From Pseudomonas sp. UBA1879 (GTDB taxonomy: Bacteria > Pseudomonadota > Gammaproteobacteria > Pseudomonadales > Pseudomonadaceae), in the NCBI RefSeq assembly GCF_002338065.1, contig NZ_DDHJ01000013.1, forward strand, positions 62,001-126,000: a DNA stretch of 64,000 bases, given 5' to 3'. The translations under genes were made by a program, and so were the position numbers. The stretch's first letter is position 1. Every line of letters begins with the position of its first letter. The notes beneath the pieces are model-generated. The model worked only from the letters and a program-made list of their open reading frames with translations, made no database searches and was not told the DNA's origin. This document shows positions 16,271-25,838 of the stretch, in pieces.

Positions 16271-17392
16271 TCATTGCCCAAACCGCGCCAGTTGCATTTC
16301 CTGCAGCCGACTCAACGTCCGGCGAAAGGCGAAGGCCAGGTAACCCTCGGTGTACAAGGTCTCCATCGGCATCGCCGCTTCGACGTACAGCGGCACCTTG
16401 CGGTCGTAGCATTCGTCCACCAAGGCGATGAACCGCCGCACGCCGTCGTCGTAGGGCGACAATTGCGGCAGCTCGCGGTCCCCTGCCACCACCTGCTCGA
16501 CGCCGTCCTCGGTGCCACGGGCGATGCGGCCTTCACGCTGCGGTGCGCTCAATGCCGGCACCTCGCTGAGCAGCACCGCCGTGTAACGATCACACAATTC
16601 GATGAAATCCATCGCCGCCAACGGCTGCTCGCACAGGTCCTTGTAACGGCACCAGACCACGGTCTGGCTGCAGCGCACCACGGCCACGTGCCGTCGCCCC
16701 AACGGCACTGGCCGGATCGACACCGTCTCGCCCGCGCTCAGGGCTTCGAACACCTCGAGCAACGCGCTTGGCCCTTGGTCGTGCGCCACCCAATAACGTT
16801 GCTGCGCCTGACCGGGGTGCAGACGATGGTCTTCGCCGCCGTCCACTGACACGACATTCATGTGCTGATTGATCGCCGTGATCGCCGGGAGGAAACGCTC
16901 GCGATTGTGCCCGGAGGCGTACAGCTGCTCAGGCAGCTGATTGGACGTGCAGACCAGCACCACCCCTTCGTCGAACATCGCCCGCAACAGCCCGCCAAGG
17001 ATCACCGCGTCGCCGATGTCGTTGACGAACAGCTCATCGAAGCACAACACCCGCACCTCCTGCCGCAGCTCGCGGGCGAGCACGTCGAGGGGATGGGGCA
17101 CCCCGGTCAGTTGAAACAGGCGCTGATGCACCCAACGCATGAAGTGATGAAAGTGCTGTCGGCGGGCGGGGACGGTCAGCCCCTCGAAAAACCGGTCCAT
17201 GAGCCAGGTTTTGCCGCGCCCCACCGGGCCCCAGAGGTAGACGCCCTTCAACGCCGCCCGCGGCCCGCTGTCGTTGAGCGCTTGCCAGCAGGCTTGCAAC
17301 TGCTGCGCGGCCTGGCGCTGGGCCTGGTCCGGCAGAAAACCCTGCGCGTCGACTGCCTGCTGCCAGGCATCCAGGGGTGACAACGCACTCAT
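16271..17392 (-). CDS. zapE: Cell division protein ZapE (AFG1-like ATPase)
   Basis: A 373-residue AAA-type ATPase of the AFG1/ZapE family that acts on the Z-ring during constriction under stress. Walker A is GPVGRGKT (about residue 55) and Walker B LCFDE (about 116-120). The FHHFMRWVH segment and the C-terminal RRTLSRLQEM are family-typical. ATG 17392 overlaps the upstream MFS stop by 4 bp; the frame remains open to 17521 within that gene and the extension is rejected. Pseudomonads may carry two AFG1-like genes, so this could be the second paralogue. Confidence 0.82.
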   Translation of the reverse strand: MSALSPLDAWQQAVDAQGFLPDQAQRQAAQQLQACWQALNDSGPRAALKGVYLWGPVGRGKTWLMDRFFEGLTVPARRQHFHHFMRWVHQRLFQLTGVPHPLDVLARELRQEVRVLCFDELFVNDIGDAVILGGLLRAMFDEGVVLVCTSNQLPEQLYASGHNRERFLPAITAINQHMNVVSVDGGEDHRLHPGQAQQRYWVAHDQGPSALLEVFEALSAGETVSIRPVPLGRRHVAVVRCSQTVVWCRYKDLCEQPLAAMDFIELCDRYTAVLLSEVPALSAPQREGRIARGTEDGVEQVVAGDRELPQLSPYDDGVRRFIALVDECYDRKVPLYVEAAMPMETLYTEGYLAFAFRRTLSRLQEMQLARFGQ

Positions 17393-18591
17393 TGGGCAAC
17401 GTCGCCCTGACGCTTCGAATAGGACGCACCCAGCAGGTAAAAGCAGCCGCCCGCCACGATGAAGCCCGCCAACATCGAGAACATGAACGCCGGTGGCTGC
17501 GCGGCCAGCGCAAAACCGCACAGCACCGGGCCCAGCGCGCCGCCAAGGTTGGAAAGGTTCTGGGCGCCGTAATACATCCCGCGCAGGTGGGTCGGGGCGA
17601 TGCGATCGATGAACATGTATTCCGCCGGGAAGACGATGATTTCACCCAACGTGAACACGGCCACGGCCAGCGACCAATGCAGCACGGTGCTGGACATCGC
17701 GAAGCCCACCACGCCCATCAGGAACAGGCTGAAACCTGCGGTGAGCCACTGATTGAGGTGCTGATGGCTGATGTGTTTACCAACGAAATACTGCAGACAG
17801 ATCACCACCGCCGCGTTGACTGCCACCACCGAGCTGATGACGCTGTAGGTGAATTCCGGCGTGCTGGTCGTCACCAGGTACTGCGAAATGTAGGCTGAGA
17901 ACTGGCCGAACACCACGGCGCTGAGCGCGCCACCCACCGTGAAGCACACCAATCGATAGTCCTTGAGCAGAATCCGTCCTACCGCGAGGAACGACACCGG
18001 TGCATTGGCCGGGTCGGCGGAGCTGAGTCTACGGTCGCCGTACATCGCGTACACCGCGAAAAAGCCCAATCCCAGCGCTGCCGACATGAGGAACGGCAGC
18101 TTCATGTTCCAGTGCGCCAGTCCCGCGCCAATGAACGGCCCCACCGCATAACCGATGTTGATCAAGGTGTAGCGCACCGAAAACACCTTGCTCTGCTCCG
18201 CGATCGGCAGCAACTTGCCAAACGCGGCCTTGACCACGATATCGATCACTGAATAGGCAAAGTTGAACGACACCAGAAACAAGAAGAACAGCCACAACCG
18301 GCCTGTCAGGCACATGCCAATGAAGCCGACAAAGAAGAAACCGGTAAAGCAGAGAATCAATTTGTAGCTCGACAGCCTGTCGGTGAGATAACCGCCGTAC
18401 AGGCTCAACAACGAGCCGACGATCAACGCACTGCCGACGATCATGCCGATCTCGCTGATGCCGAGCGTGAAGTTGGACGACAGATAAATGACCAGATACG
18501 GCAAGGTAATCGCCCTGCCCAGGGTCAGTAACAGCGATGACGACAGCAGGAGATTGACTGAAGCGGGGTAATGTCTGAGCGCGGCGAGCAT
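17389..18591 (-). CDS. MFS transporter coupled to zapE
   Basis: A 400-residue MFS carrier with about 12 helices. It starts at ATG 18591, preceded by AAGGA about 11 bases away; the ATG at 18639 and the longer frame to 18714 lack a ribosome site. Segments such as GGYLTDRLSSYK between helices 2 and 3 and the NIGYAVGPFIG helix-5 motif point to a DHA1-like (MdtH-type) exporter. The ATGA overlap with zapE implies translational coupling, although no functional link is known. Confidence 0.8.
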   Translation of the reverse strand: MLAALRHYPASVNLLLSSSLLLTLGRAITLPYLVIYLSSNFTLGISEIGMIVGSALIVGSLLSLYGGYLTDRLSSYKLILCFTGFFFVGFIGMCLTGRLWLFFLFLVSFNFAYSVIDIVVKAAFGKLLPIAEQSKVFSVRYTLINIGYAVGPFIGAGLAHWNMKLPFLMSAALGLGFFAVYAMYGDRRLSSADPANAPVSFLAVGRILLKDYRLVCFTVGGALSAVVFGQFSAYISQYLVTTSTPEFTYSVISSVVAVNAAVVICLQYFVGKHISHQHLNQWLTAGFSLFLMGVVGFAMSSTVLHWSLAVAVFTLGEIIVFPAEYMFIDRIAPTHLRGMYYGAQNLSNLGGALGPVLCGFALAAQPPAFMFSMLAGFIVAGGCFYLLGASYSKRQGDVAQ

Positions 18592-18740
18592 CGGTGTGCT
18601 GTCCTTGGCAATGGGGCGGTGTTCATTCAGGCGAAACATCGTTACACAATCAAAGGAGAGTGGACACTGATATAGATTCATTTGCACCTGGACGCCGGTA
18701 CAGATGCCCAGCAATCTGCTTTTGATTTTGGCCGAAGGCC

Positions 18741-19090
18741 GTGGGAGATTCTATGCTCGCTGGCAAACCGCATTCGCCAGCAAGCCGGCTCCCACAGGGG
18801 TCATGCATAGGTCATAAAATCTGCGACCGACATCGTATCCGTGGGAGCCGGCTTGCTGGCGAAGGCGGTGGGTCAGTGACAGCTGAATGACTTGACACTC
18901 CGCGTTCGCCCGACCACGGCCCGCACCAAGACGGCCCCCCACAGGGGTCATGCATAGGTCATAAATCTGCGACCGACATCGTATCCGTGGGAGTCGGCTT
19001 AGTGTGGGCAGCGTTCCGGAGAAAGCGGTGTGCCATTCGACGTCATGTTATCTGACACATTGCTTTCGCCAGCAAGCCGGCTCCCACGGG
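18741..19090. repeat. Composite REP cluster with two copies of a conserved linker
   Basis: REP pair 18741-18798, linker 18799-18840, degenerate REP pair 18841-18946, a second linker copy to 18986, and a degraded REP pair 18987-19090. The linkers (GGTCATGCATAGGTCATAAA ... CTGCGACCGACATCGTATCC) are the reverse complement of the one at 14.15-14.2 kb, with a few substitutions and one deleted base. This accounts for most of the gap before the SulP gene. Confidence 0.85.
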
Positions 19091-19204
19091 TTCTGCATGA
19101 AGCCTGGACGCCCATATCCTTCTGAAAGAAGCGTTCGTTCGTCGACCTTCCGCCTCACATTCCGTAACATCCCCACCCTTTGCGCCTTCTCTTTCAGGTA
19201 ATCC

Positions 19205-20650
19205 ATGAAACCCGCTCGCCCAAGCGCCGACGTCCTTGCCGGCCTGACCACCTCGTTCGCCCTGGTGCCCGAATGCATCGCCTTCGCCCTGGTGGCACAC
19301 CTCAACCCGCTGATGGGCCTGTACGGCGCATTCATCATTTGTACGTTGACTGCGCTGTTCGGCGGTCGGCCGGGGATGGTGTCGGGGGCGGCGGGCTCGA
19401 TGGCCGTGGTGATCGTCGCGCTGGTGGTGCAACACGGCGTGCAGTACCTGCTGGCGACGGTGTTGCTGGGCGGTCTGGTGATGATCGGGTTTGGCGTGTT
19501 GCGCCTTGGCAAACTGGTGCGGATGGTGCCCTATCCGGTGATGCTCGGCTTCGTCAACGGGCTGGCCATCGTCATCGCCATGGCCCAATTCGAACACTTC
19601 AAAAGCGGCGAACACTGGCTCAGCGGCATGCCGCTGTACGTGATGCTCGGTCTCGTCGCGCTGACCATGGCCATCGTTTATCTGCTGCCGCGCCTGACGC
19701 GTTCGGTGCCGCCTGCGCTGGTGGCCATTCTCAGCGTTGGGCTTCTGGTCTACCTGTGCGACTTGCCGACACGCACCCTCGGCGACATGGCCCACATCGC
19801 TGGCGGCCTGCCTGACCTCGCGTTGCCGGACGTGCCGTGGAACCTTGAGACCCTGCGCATCATCGCGCCATACGCCATCCTCATGGCGCTGGTGGGCCTG
19901 CTGGAAACCTTGCTCACCCTCAACCTCACTGACGAAATCACCGAAACCCGCGGCTACCCGGATCGCGAATGCGTGGCCTTGGGCGTCGCCAATATCGCTT
20001 CGGGCGTGTGCGGCGGAATGGGCGGTTGCGCGATGATCGGGCAGACCGTGATCAACCTCAGTTCCGGCGGCCGGGGTCGCCTGTCGGGCATCGTCGCTGG
20101 GGTCATGATCCTGATGTTCGTGCTGTTTCTCTCACCACTGATCGAGCGCATTCCCCTGGCGGCGCTGGTGGGCGTAATGTTCGTCGTGTCGCAGCAGACC
20201 TTTGCCTGGGCCTCGCTTCGCGTGCTGCGCAAAGTCCCGTTGAATGACGTGCTGGCGATCATCGCCGTGACCATTGTGACCGTGGTCACCGACCTGGCCA
20301 CTGCCGTGCTGTTCGGCATCCTGATCGCGGCGTTGAATTTCGCTTGGCAACAGGCCCGCGAACTGTACGTCGACAGCCATTGCGAAGCCGACGGCAGCAA
20401 GCTGTATCAGGTTCACGGCACGCTGTTTTTCGCCTCTACCACGCCGTTCCTCGAACAGTTCGATCACCTCAACGACCCGGCGCACGTCACGCTCGACTGC
20501 CGCCACCTGCGCTTCGTCGACTACTCGGCGATTGCCGCGCTGAAGACCCTGCGCGAGCGGTATCAGAAAGCCGGTAAACACCTGCGCGTCGTGCATCTGT
20601 CAGAGCGCTGCAAGCAACTGCTCAAGCGTGCGGGCGTGCAGCACGCCTGA
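19205..20650 (+). CDS. SulP-family inorganic anion transporter with STAS domain
   Basis: A 481-residue inner-membrane anion carrier (sulfate or bicarbonate class) with about 11-12 helices up to residue 390, then a cytosolic STAS domain (about 395-480; HLRFVDYSAIAALKTL). It opens directly with the SulP segment DVLAGLTTSFALVPECIAFA. The short length and missing long N-terminus resemble the small SulP group that includes bicarbonate carriers. No carbonic anhydrase or sulfur gene is adjacent, so the ion is undecided. Confidence 0.88.
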   Translation: MKPARPSADVLAGLTTSFALVPECIAFALVAHLNPLMGLYGAFIICTLTALFGGRPGMVSGAAGSMAVVIVALVVQHGVQYLLATVLLGGLVMIGFGVLRLGKLVRMVPYPVMLGFVNGLAIVIAMAQFEHFKSGEHWLSGMPLYVMLGLVALTMAIVYLLPRLTRSVPPALVAILSVGLLVYLCDLPTRTLGDMAHIAGGLPDLALPDVPWNLETLRIIAPYAILMALVGLLETLLTLNLTDEITETRGYPDRECVALGVANIASGVCGGMGGCAMIGQTVINLSSGGRGRLSGIVAGVMILMFVLFLSPLIERIPLAALVGVMFVVSQQTFAWASLRVLRKVPLNDVLAIIAVTIVTVVTDLATAVLFGILIAALNFAWQQARELYVDSHCEADGSKLYQVHGTLFFASTTPFLEQFDHLNDPAHVTLDCRHLRFVDYSAIAALKTLRERYQKAGKHLRVVHLSERCKQLLKRAGVQHA

Positions 20651-20978
20651 ACCTGAAGTTTTCAGCACGGGGGCGGGACGCGGGGATCCGCAGCAGGCGA
20701 ATGGCGGTCGTCTGGGCACCACCGCCTCCTTCTGCCACTTTTCCGTGCGAGCGCTTCTGAAACTGTTCCAAAAGTACTCATGTTTTGTACACAACCCGCT
20801 ATCGGAATCCGTCAAGCCCATCCGCTAGAAAGGATTTCACCCTTGACCGCAGGGCTCACCGACGCGCACGCCCCTCATAATCTGACCGCTCGATCAATTT
20901 CATGGCCCGCTTATTGCTCAGAGCGAGCTAACAGCACCCTTCCATCGTGATCGTCCACGCGTATATACGGAGTTTTTC
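20651..20978. other. Gene-free interval before the chemoreceptor
   Basis: About 328 bp with no REP, convincing ORF or terminator hairpin. A flagellar sigma-28 promoter was looked for upstream of the chemoreceptor and not recognised. Confidence 0.5.
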
Positions 20979-22916
20979 ATGCCTGTCTGGCGAAAGAGTA
21001 TTCAGTGGCAACTGACCCTGAGCATGGGCGCGGCGCTGGTGATCAGCAGCCTGATCGTGATCGCCATCTACGCCTTCGCGTTGAACAGGCTGACCGACCG
21101 TTATCTGCTGCAGCAGGCCATGCCCGCCAGCGTCGAAGCCATTCGCAACGACCTCGAACGGCTGCTGGCGGCGCCTCTGACAGCGGCCAGCGACATCGGC
21201 GACAACACGCTGGTCTCCGAGTGGCTGGGCAACGGCGAAGATCCTGCGCAACAAGCCGCCTTCATCCGCTACCTGGCGAGAATCAAGGAGCAGCACAACG
21301 CCCTGACCACGTTCATCGTTGCCAAAGACAGCGGCCATTACATCACCAACAAGGGAGCGGATCGCACGCTGCAGCGGGGCCCCGCTGAAAACGGCTGGTT
21401 CTACGGTTTCCTCGACAGCAATAAAAAACGCTCGCTGGACATCGATATCGACGCCACGACCAAAATTCCGACGCTGTTCATTAACCAGCGCATCGAACAC
21501 AACGGCGCCGTGGTGGGCGTGGCCGGCTTGGGTTTCAGCATGAGCGCGTTGTCGCAGATGGTGCGCGACTTCCACTTTGGCAAGGACGGCCAGGTGTATC
21601 TGGTCAGCGCCGACGGCAAGATCAAGGTGCACCCGAATGCTGATTTCAATGACCGCGAATCCCTGACCCAACTGGTCGGCGACACCGCTGCACGCACGTT
21701 GCTCAGCCAGAATGGCCAAGGGCAGGCGCTGGAGTTCGAGCGTGGCGGTCAGGCGTATGTCGCGGTGGCGAAACCCGTGGATTCGCTGGGCTGGACGTTG
21801 GTGAGCGAAGTGCCGCTGGCTGAAGTCTATGGCCCGGCCAAGGAGGCCTTGACCACGATCTCCGCGATCAGCCTGGCTGTGGTCCTGTGTTTCCTCGGCT
21901 TTGTGGCCTGGATTGCGCGGGGGATCGTGCGGCCCATTCAGCAAGTGACGACCGCCCTGGTCGACATCGGCGGCGGACAGGGCGACCTGACTCGCCGTCT
22001 GGACGACAGCCGCGCCAACGAGTTGGGTGATCTGGCCCGGGGTTTCAACCGTTTCATCGAAAGCCTGCGCGTGCTGATCAACGATGTGCTGCACACCAGC
22101 GAGCAACTGCGTCACAGTGTGGTCGACGTGGCGAAGGTGGTCGACAGCACCTCGACCCGTGCGCTGAAGCAGCAGCAGATGACTGACATGGTCGCCACGG
22201 CGGTTCACGAAATGGGCCTGACCGTGCAGGAAATCGCCCGCAACGCAGGCGCCGCTGCCGACGTGTCGCGTAATACCCATCAAGAGGCGGTGTCAGCCAA
22301 GCGGGTGGTGGGCGAATCCATCGGCCACATTCAAAGCATGTCCGATGGCGTCGGCAGCGCCGCGGGGGCGGTGGAGCATCTCGCCACGCAGATTTCCACC
22401 ATCGATCAGGTGCTCGGCGTGATTCGCAGCATCTCCGAGCAGACCAACCTGTTGGCCTTGAACGCAGCCATCGAAGCGGCGCGTGCAGGCGAGATGGGAC
22501 GAGGCTTTGCGGTCGTCGCCGACGAAGTCCGCACCCTGGCCGGTCGCACTCAAAGCGCAACCTCGGAAATCCAGCACATGATGGGTGAGCTGAAGAGCGG
22601 CGCCGAGCAGGCGGTCACCTCGATGCGCGCTGGCCAGGCCGCCACCGGGACGGGGGTCGAAGCCAGTCGCCGCACCGGCCACTCACTGGACGCCATCGCC
22701 GGGCACGTCGAAGAACTCACCGACCGCAACCATCAGGTCGCCGCTGCCACTGAAGAACAGAGCACGGTGACCGAAGAGATCAACCGCAACGTGCAGGGCA
22801 TTGCGGACCTGGCGCAATCCACCGCCAGCGACGTGAAAGCCTGCCGCGAAGACTGCCAACGCCTGTCGCAAAAAGCCGAACACCTCGCCGCGCAGATGGC
22901 GCGGTTCAGGTTGTGA
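20979..22916 (+). CDS. Methyl-accepting chemotaxis protein (dCache sensor)
   Basis: A 645-residue chemoreceptor. TM1 is about residues 11-33, and a large periplasmic dCache-type ligand domain covers about 35-285 (WFYGFLDSNKK, VYLVSADGKIKVHP). TM2 is about 290-312, followed by a HAMP domain and a cytoplasmic signalling domain whose hairpin tip reads EQTNLLALNAAIEAARAGE. Signals go through CheA/CheW to the flagellar motor. The C-terminus lacks a CheR-tethering pentapeptide and ends AQMARFRL. The dCache type suggests amino or organic acids; the ligand cannot be named. Monocistronic. Confidence 0.93.
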   Translation: MPVWRKSIQWQLTLSMGAALVISSLIVIAIYAFALNRLTDRYLLQQAMPASVEAIRNDLERLLAAPLTAASDIGDNTLVSEWLGNGEDPAQQAAFIRYLARIKEQHNALTTFIVAKDSGHYITNKGADRTLQRGPAENGWFYGFLDSNKKRSLDIDIDATTKIPTLFINQRIEHNGAVVGVAGLGFSMSALSQMVRDFHFGKDGQVYLVSADGKIKVHPNADFNDRESLTQLVGDTAARTLLSQNGQGQALEFERGGQAYVAVAKPVDSLGWTLVSEVPLAEVYGPAKEALTTISAISLAVVLCFLGFVAWIARGIVRPIQQVTTALVDIGGGQGDLTRRLDDSRANELGDLARGFNRFIESLRVLINDVLHTSEQLRHSVVDVAKVVDSTSTRALKQQQMTDMVATAVHEMGLTVQEIARNAGAAADVSRNTHQEAVSAKRVVGESIGHIQSMSDGVGSAAGAVEHLATQISTIDQVLGVIRSISEQTNLLALNAAIEAARAGEMGRGFAVVADEVRTLAGRTQSATSEIQHMMGELKSGAEQAVTSMRAGQAATGTGVEASRRTGHSLDAIAGHVEELTDRNHQVAAATEEQSTVTEEINRNVQGIADLAQSTASDVKACREDCQRLSQKAEHLAAQMARFRL

Positions 22917-22952
22917 GGGCGTGACACACCTTCCATTGTCGGAACACAAAAC

Positions 22953-23041
22953 CTGTAGGAGCCGGCTTGCTGGCGAAAGCGGTGGGTCAAGCAACATCAA
23001 TGTTTCTGATCCGACGCATTCGCCAGCAAGCCGGCTCCTAC
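22953..23041. repeat. REP pair (inverted)
   Basis: CTGTAGGAGCCGGCTTGCTG and CAGCAAGCCGGCTCCTACA flank about 50 bp in the convergent gap after the chemoreceptor. Confidence 0.82.
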
Positions 23042-23075
23042 AAGTGTGCGGTGCGCCGCGATACAGGGATTGCCC

Positions 23076-23636
23076 CTAAAGCCCTCGCAGAATGTCCTCA
23101 GTCCCCACCACCTGCGCATATTCCCCGTGCAGGTTCCCCAGCGACATTCCATGGATCTCCTCGGCTGTGCGCGCCGTCCCGAAAAAATCCGTCCCGTCGA
23201 AGGTGTAACAGGCGTCATGGGGCACGATGACTTCGAACCCCAAATTGCCGCCTGTGCGGGCCGTCGACTCGACAGAGTTATGGGTCACCACCCCAACGAT
23301 CACCACCTGATTGATGCCGTCCGCCCGCAACCAGCCCTCCAGCGCCGAATGACAAAAGGCATCCGGCACCTGTTTATGCAACTCCCCTTCCCCGTCCCAG
23401 GGCAAAAACTCAGGCTGGAATTCAACCCCGGATTGCGCGGGCCAGAACACCGAATCGGGTGAGCGGGAAAAATGCCGGACATGAATCACCGTACGCCCGC
23501 TGTCGCGCCACGCCCCAAGCAACGCCAGCATCCGCTGCTCGGCCTGGGGATTATTGCGCCGCCCCAGTTTCGGATGATTGATGCCCTGCTGCATGTCGAT
23601 GATGACCAGCGCGGCCTTGTGGGAAATATCCACCAT
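23076..23636 (-). CDS. Isochorismatase-like hydrolase lacking the catalytic cysteine
   Basis: A 186-residue isochorismatase-fold protein. Asp14 (VIIDMQQ) and Lys88 (HKQVPDAF) of the usual Asp-Lys-Cys triad are present, but the nucleophile position is Ser121 (THNSVEST). ATG 23636 with AGGAA upstream is preferred over the longer frame to 23687. The LysR gene ends just inside the non-coding leader (23660). Isochorismatase-like enzymes without the Cys exist, including true isochorismatases, so the protein may still hydrolyse a small amide or ether. The gene probably forms a unit with the LysR gene. Confidence 0.83.
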   Translation of the reverse strand: MVDISHKAALVIIDMQQGINHPKLGRRNNPQAEQRMLALLGAWRDSGRTVIHVRHFSRSPDSVFWPAQSGVEFQPEFLPWDGEGELHKQVPDAFCHSALEGWLRADGINQVVIVGVVTHNSVESTARTGGNLGFEVIVPHDACYTFDGTDFFGTARTAEEIHGMSLGNLHGEYAQVVGTEDILRGL

Positions 23637-23659
23637 GCTTTCTCTGTTCCTGAGGCTGA

Positions 23660-24592
23660 TTAAATAGCGCTGAAATGCCGCGCCCACTGCTGAACGGCAA
23701 ACTGCTCGATGATGAAGTCGACGAACGCCCGAGTCTTGCCGGGCAGCAGTTTGTGCTCACTGTAATAAACACTGATGTGGCCGTCCTCGACGTACCAGTC
23801 CGGCAGCACGCGCTGCAACATGCCGCTGCGCAAGTACGGCACCGCGAAGGGCATGCTGACCAGCGCCACGCCCAAGTCCTGCGTTGCCGCGCGACACGCT
23901 GCTTCGGAATCGCTCATGGTCATACGGGTTTTCAGGGTCAGCGAGGCCTGCGCCTGGTTGCGATGCGTAAGCGGCCAGGAACGGATGCGGCCGGTCTGCG
24001 GCGAGCGGATCAGGATCCCGTCACATTCGCTCAAATCATCGGGGTGGCCAATGCCCGGGTGAGCCTCCAGCCAACCGGGCGACGCCACCAACACTCGGTG
24101 CGCGGGTGCCAGCTTGCGCGCCACGACACCCTGAGGCAGGTCGAAACCGCCACCAATGGCGGCGTCGAAGCCCTGTCCGATCAAATCCACCTGACGGTTA
24201 TCGAAATGCCAATCGGGCGTGATCGCCGGATAGCGCCGCAAAAATTCGCTCAACAGCGGGACCACGTATAAACAGCCGAAAACCGTCCCGACACTCACCT
24301 TCAACGTGCCTGCCGGATGGCCCTCGGCGCTCGCCAGATTGGCCACGGCGTTCTGGATGGTGTTGAAACTGGTGCGCACCTTGCCGAGGAATCGCCGCCC
24401 CGCCTCCGTCAACGTCAGCCGCCGCGTGCTGCGCTGGAACAGCCGCACGCCCAGCCGCGTCTCCAGCTTGGCCACGCTTTTGCCCACAGCAGCCGGGGTC
24501 AGGCTCAGACGGCGCGCTGCCTCGGCAAAGCTGCCGACCTCGGCACTGCGGACAAAACATTCGATGCTGCTGAAGTTTTCCATCGCACTCAT
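23660..24592 (-). CDS. LysR-family transcriptional regulator
   Basis: A 310-residue LysR regulator of the CrgA/DsdC-like group. The HTH is at about residues 5-62 (FVRSAEVGSFAEAARRL, LTPAAVGKSVAKLE), and the effector domain follows from about 92. The start may be ATG 24592 or 24583; neither has a strong ribosome site. It is divergent from an SDR oxidoreductase gene and upstream of the isochorismatase-like gene, and is the likely regulator of both. This LysR-SDR divergence is common for quinone or aldehyde-responsive systems. Confidence 0.88.
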   Translation of the reverse strand: MSAMENFSSIECFVRSAEVGSFAEAARRLSLTPAAVGKSVAKLETRLGVRLFQRSTRRLTLTEAGRRFLGKVRTSFNTIQNAVANLASAEGHPAGTLKVSVGTVFGCLYVVPLLSEFLRRYPAITPDWHFDNRQVDLIGQGFDAAIGGGFDLPQGVVARKLAPAHRVLVASPGWLEAHPGIGHPDDLSECDGILIRSPQTGRIRSWPLTHRNQAQASLTLKTRMTMSDSEAACRAATQDLGVALVSMPFAVPYLRSGMLQRVLPDWYVEDGHISVYYSEHKLLPGKTRAFVDFIIEQFAVQQWARHFSAI

Positions 24593-24701
24593 TCACAACT
24601 TTTGGTTTACACAGACTATCTCGATTACCCGCTACCGAGAACCTAATCCCCGCAGGATACTGATGACCACTCACTCATCGACCTCATCACTGGAGATCAG
24701 C

Positions 24702-25451
24702 ATGACCCACGCAACCCACCTCACCGGCAAAACAGCACTGGTTCAAGGCGGCTCCCGCGGCATCGGTGCCGCTATTGTCAAACGCCTGGTGGATCAAGGC
24801 GCAGCCGTCGCCTTCACCTTCGTCAGCTCTGAAGACAAAGCCCGCGCGCTGCAGGACAGCATCACGCAGGCTGGCGGCAAAGCCTTGGCGATCAAGGCCG
24901 ACAGCGCGAATGAACAGGACATTCGCAATGCCGTCGGCAAAACCGTCGAGACGTTTGGCGGCCTCGACATTCTGGTCAATAACGCCGGCGTCCTGGCCAT
25001 TGCCCCGCTGGACGAGTTCAAACTGGAAGACTTCGACAGAACCCTCGCCATCAACGTGCGCAGCGTGTTCATCGCCAGCCAGGAAGCCGCGCGTCATATG
25101 AAGGAAGGGGGTCGCATCATCAACATCGGCAGCACCAACGCCGACCGCATGCCTTTCGCCGGTGGCGGCGTCTATGCCATGAGCAAATCGGCGCTCGTCG
25201 GCCTGACCAAAGGCTTGGCTCGCGACCTCGGCCCGCGCGGCATCACCATCAACAACGTACAGCCCGGCCCGGTCGACACCGACATGAACCCGGCCAACAG
25301 CGACTTCGCCGAAACCCTGCTGGGCCTGATGGCCGTGCCGCGCTACGGCAAGGCCGAAGAGATTGCCGCCATGGTCGCCTACCTCGCCGGGCCGGAAGCA
25401 GGCTACGTCACCGGCGCCAGCCTCACCATCGACGGCGGCTTCGGCGCCTGA
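24702..25451 (+). CDS. Short-chain dehydrogenase/reductase (SDR)
   Basis: A 249-residue classical SDR using NAD(P)H. The cofactor motif GGSRGIG (about residues 16-22), NNAG, and the catalytic YAMSK all appear, and the C-terminal GYVTGASLTIDGGFGA is typical of FabG-like enzymes. ATG 24702 has TGGAG 8 bases upstream; ATG 24663 (13 more residues, AGGA upstream) is an alternative. It is divergent from the LysR gene. The substrate is unknown; a 3-oxoacyl reductase-like or xenobiotic carbonyl reduction role is plausible. Confidence 0.9.
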   Translation: MTHATHLTGKTALVQGGSRGIGAAIVKRLVDQGAAVAFTFVSSEDKARALQDSITQAGGKALAIKADSANEQDIRNAVGKTVETFGGLDILVNNAGVLAIAPLDEFKLEDFDRTLAINVRSVFIASQEAARHMKEGGRIINIGSTNADRMPFAGGGVYAMSKSALVGLTKGLARDLGPRGITINNVQPGPVDTDMNPANSDFAETLLGLMAVPRYGKAEEIAAMVAYLAGPEAGYVTGASLTIDGGFGA

Positions 25452-25550
25452 TCCGCACCCCGTCAGTGCGACTCAAAGCCCCGAAGGCGACACAGCCGAC
25501 GGGGCCTCACGCTTTACCGCTTAACCGCATGAAAATTCTGAAAAAAAGTT

Positions 25551-25579
25551 TTGCCTTCGAAAGCGCTTTCGACTACATT
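25551..25579 (+). promoter_or_regulatory. Promoter of tRNA-Ser(GGA)
   Basis: TTGCCT (25551-25556), a 17-bp spacer and TACATT (25574-25579) form a good sigma-70 promoter. A GC-rich discriminator (AGCGCGCC) follows, as is usual for stringently controlled stable-RNA genes. Confidence 0.7.
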
Positions 25580-25615
25580 AGCGCGCCTCGACAGACTGAA
25601 CGTCTGAAGAGCTAC

Positions 25616-25705
25616 GGTGAAGTGTCCGAGTGGCTTAAGGAGCACGCCTGGAAAGTGTGTATACAGGAAACTGTATCGAGAGTTCGAATCTCTCCTTCAC
25701 CGCCA
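25616..25705 (+). tRNA. tRNA-Ser (anticodon GGA)
   Basis: A 90-nt class II tRNA. The acceptor arms GGTGAAG and CTTCACC pair exactly, with discriminator G and encoded CCA at the 3' end. The anticodon loop CTGGAAA gives GGA. The D-loop has AGTGGCTTAAGGAG, a long variable arm runs TATACAGGAAACTGTAT, and the T-arm has GTTCGAATC. It reads UCC and UCU serine codons. Confidence 0.97.
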
Positions 25706-25723
25706 CATTCGATGTAAACGAAA

Positions 25724-25757
25724 CCCCCGAGATTCCGAGAGAATCCGGGGGTTTTTC
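25724..25757 (+). terminator. Intrinsic terminator after tRNA-Ser
   Basis: CCCCCGAGATTC and GAATCCGGGGG pair around CGAGA with one bulged base, followed by TTTTT, starting 18 bp after the tRNA CCA. Confidence 0.88.
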
Positions 25758-25838
25758 GTTTCTGGTGTTCCGCAATAGCCTTTCCTCGAGGCCGGGGTAT
25801 CATCCCATCACGTCCCCCGATGCAAGGAACCCACCCCC

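Noticed and set aside
20651..20978. Search for a flagellar sigma-28 promoter before the chemoreceptor
   Set aside because: No TAAA-N15-GCCGATAA-like sequence was found.
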